Shown here one piece after another: positions 14,371 through 14,383 of a stretch of 14,383 bases of DNA. Source of the DNA: an uncultured Treponema sp. (GTDB lineage: Bacteria; Spirochaetota; Spirochaetia; Treponematales; Treponemataceae). The position numbers and the translations under genes were made by a program. The notes under the pieces are model-generated. The model had not been told where the DNA came from, made no database searches, and was given only the letters and a program-made list of their open reading frames with translations. The stretch's first letter is position 1, and the number at the start of each line of letters is the position of its first letter. The stretch spans positions 1-14,383 of the forward strand of contig CAKUWD010000062.1 in the NCBI GenBank assembly GCA_934699065.1. Direction: 5' to 3'.

Positions 14371-14383
14371 TGAGGACTTTGAA

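Larger units (their letters stand above)
14107..14383. other. Gene-free region with clustered palindromic repeats
   Basis: No supported gene is seen between the phosphatase stop and the window edge. The first 90 bp are AT-rich with no clear terminator hairpin. From 14198 on the DNA is a nest of inverted repeats: AGTAGTTTCGA (14214-14224) faces TCGAAACTACT (14355-14365), enclosing family B copy B3, a GCGG/CCGC hairpin and family A copy A4. Confidence 0.7.

Noticed and set aside
14339..14383. Open frame running off the window edge, starting ATG at 14339 (MVVELVETTMPEDFE)
   Set aside because: Its first codons are family A repeat sequence and the start lies in a hairpin. A purine-rich GAGGGGG is present but at a poor spacing of about 21 nt. 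Too little is visible to call a gene.
1..14383. tRNA, rRNA, CRISPR array, intact insertion sequence or prophage genes
   Set aside because: None seen on either strand. Repeats present are dispersed palindromes, not regularly spaced repeat-spacer units.

Overview
The window looks like core chromosome of a host-associated spirochete, most likely a Treponema. This is inferred from the character of the proteins (a two-domain YggT protein next to recG, a short RpoD-like sigma factor, a six-helix chemoreceptor, a large GluRS), the moderate GC content and the many palindromic repeats. No rRNA, tRNA or CRISPR is present, so the genus is a judgement and the species is not called.

Layout, left to right. 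1-71: three nearly contiguous hairpins, possibly the right end of an IS200/IS605-type element whose body lies outside the window. 93-1950 (+): a strong promoter and gatC-gatA, two of the three subunits of the tRNA-dependent amidotransferase; a bidirectional terminator follows and gatB is not there. 2021-2860 (-): a 279-residue sigma-70 family factor with a near-perfect sigma-54 (-24/-12) promoter placed correctly before its ribosome binding site. 2906-3077: recG terminator, a 21-bp-stem palindrome and helically phased 10-bp repeats. 3078-9854 (-): dnaE, a YggT-family membrane protein and recG, probably one operon, with recG enlarged by palindromic repeats inserted in frame. 9898-9928: terminator of the next gene. 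9955-11838 (-): a methyl-accepting chemotaxis protein. 12005-14106 (+): gltX and a low-molecular-weight protein tyrosine phosphatase, overlapping by one base. 14107-14383: no gene, but a cluster of palindromic repeats.

How the genes relate. GatCA and GltX belong to the same pathway if this GluRS is non-discriminating: GluRS would misacylate tRNA-Gln with Glu and GatCAB would amidate it. DnaE and RecG are replication and fork-repair enzymes. The sigma factor downstream of a sigma-54 promoter suggests a two-step sigma cascade analogous to RpoN-RpoS in Borrelia.

The two most interesting things are (1) the sigma-54 promoter driving a sigma-70 factor and (2) two families of palindromic repeat. 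Family A has the core TTTCGACAGGCTCAACCACCG. Family B has three copies whose nested stems change by compensatory substitutions. Members of both families are read through as part of the RecG protein.
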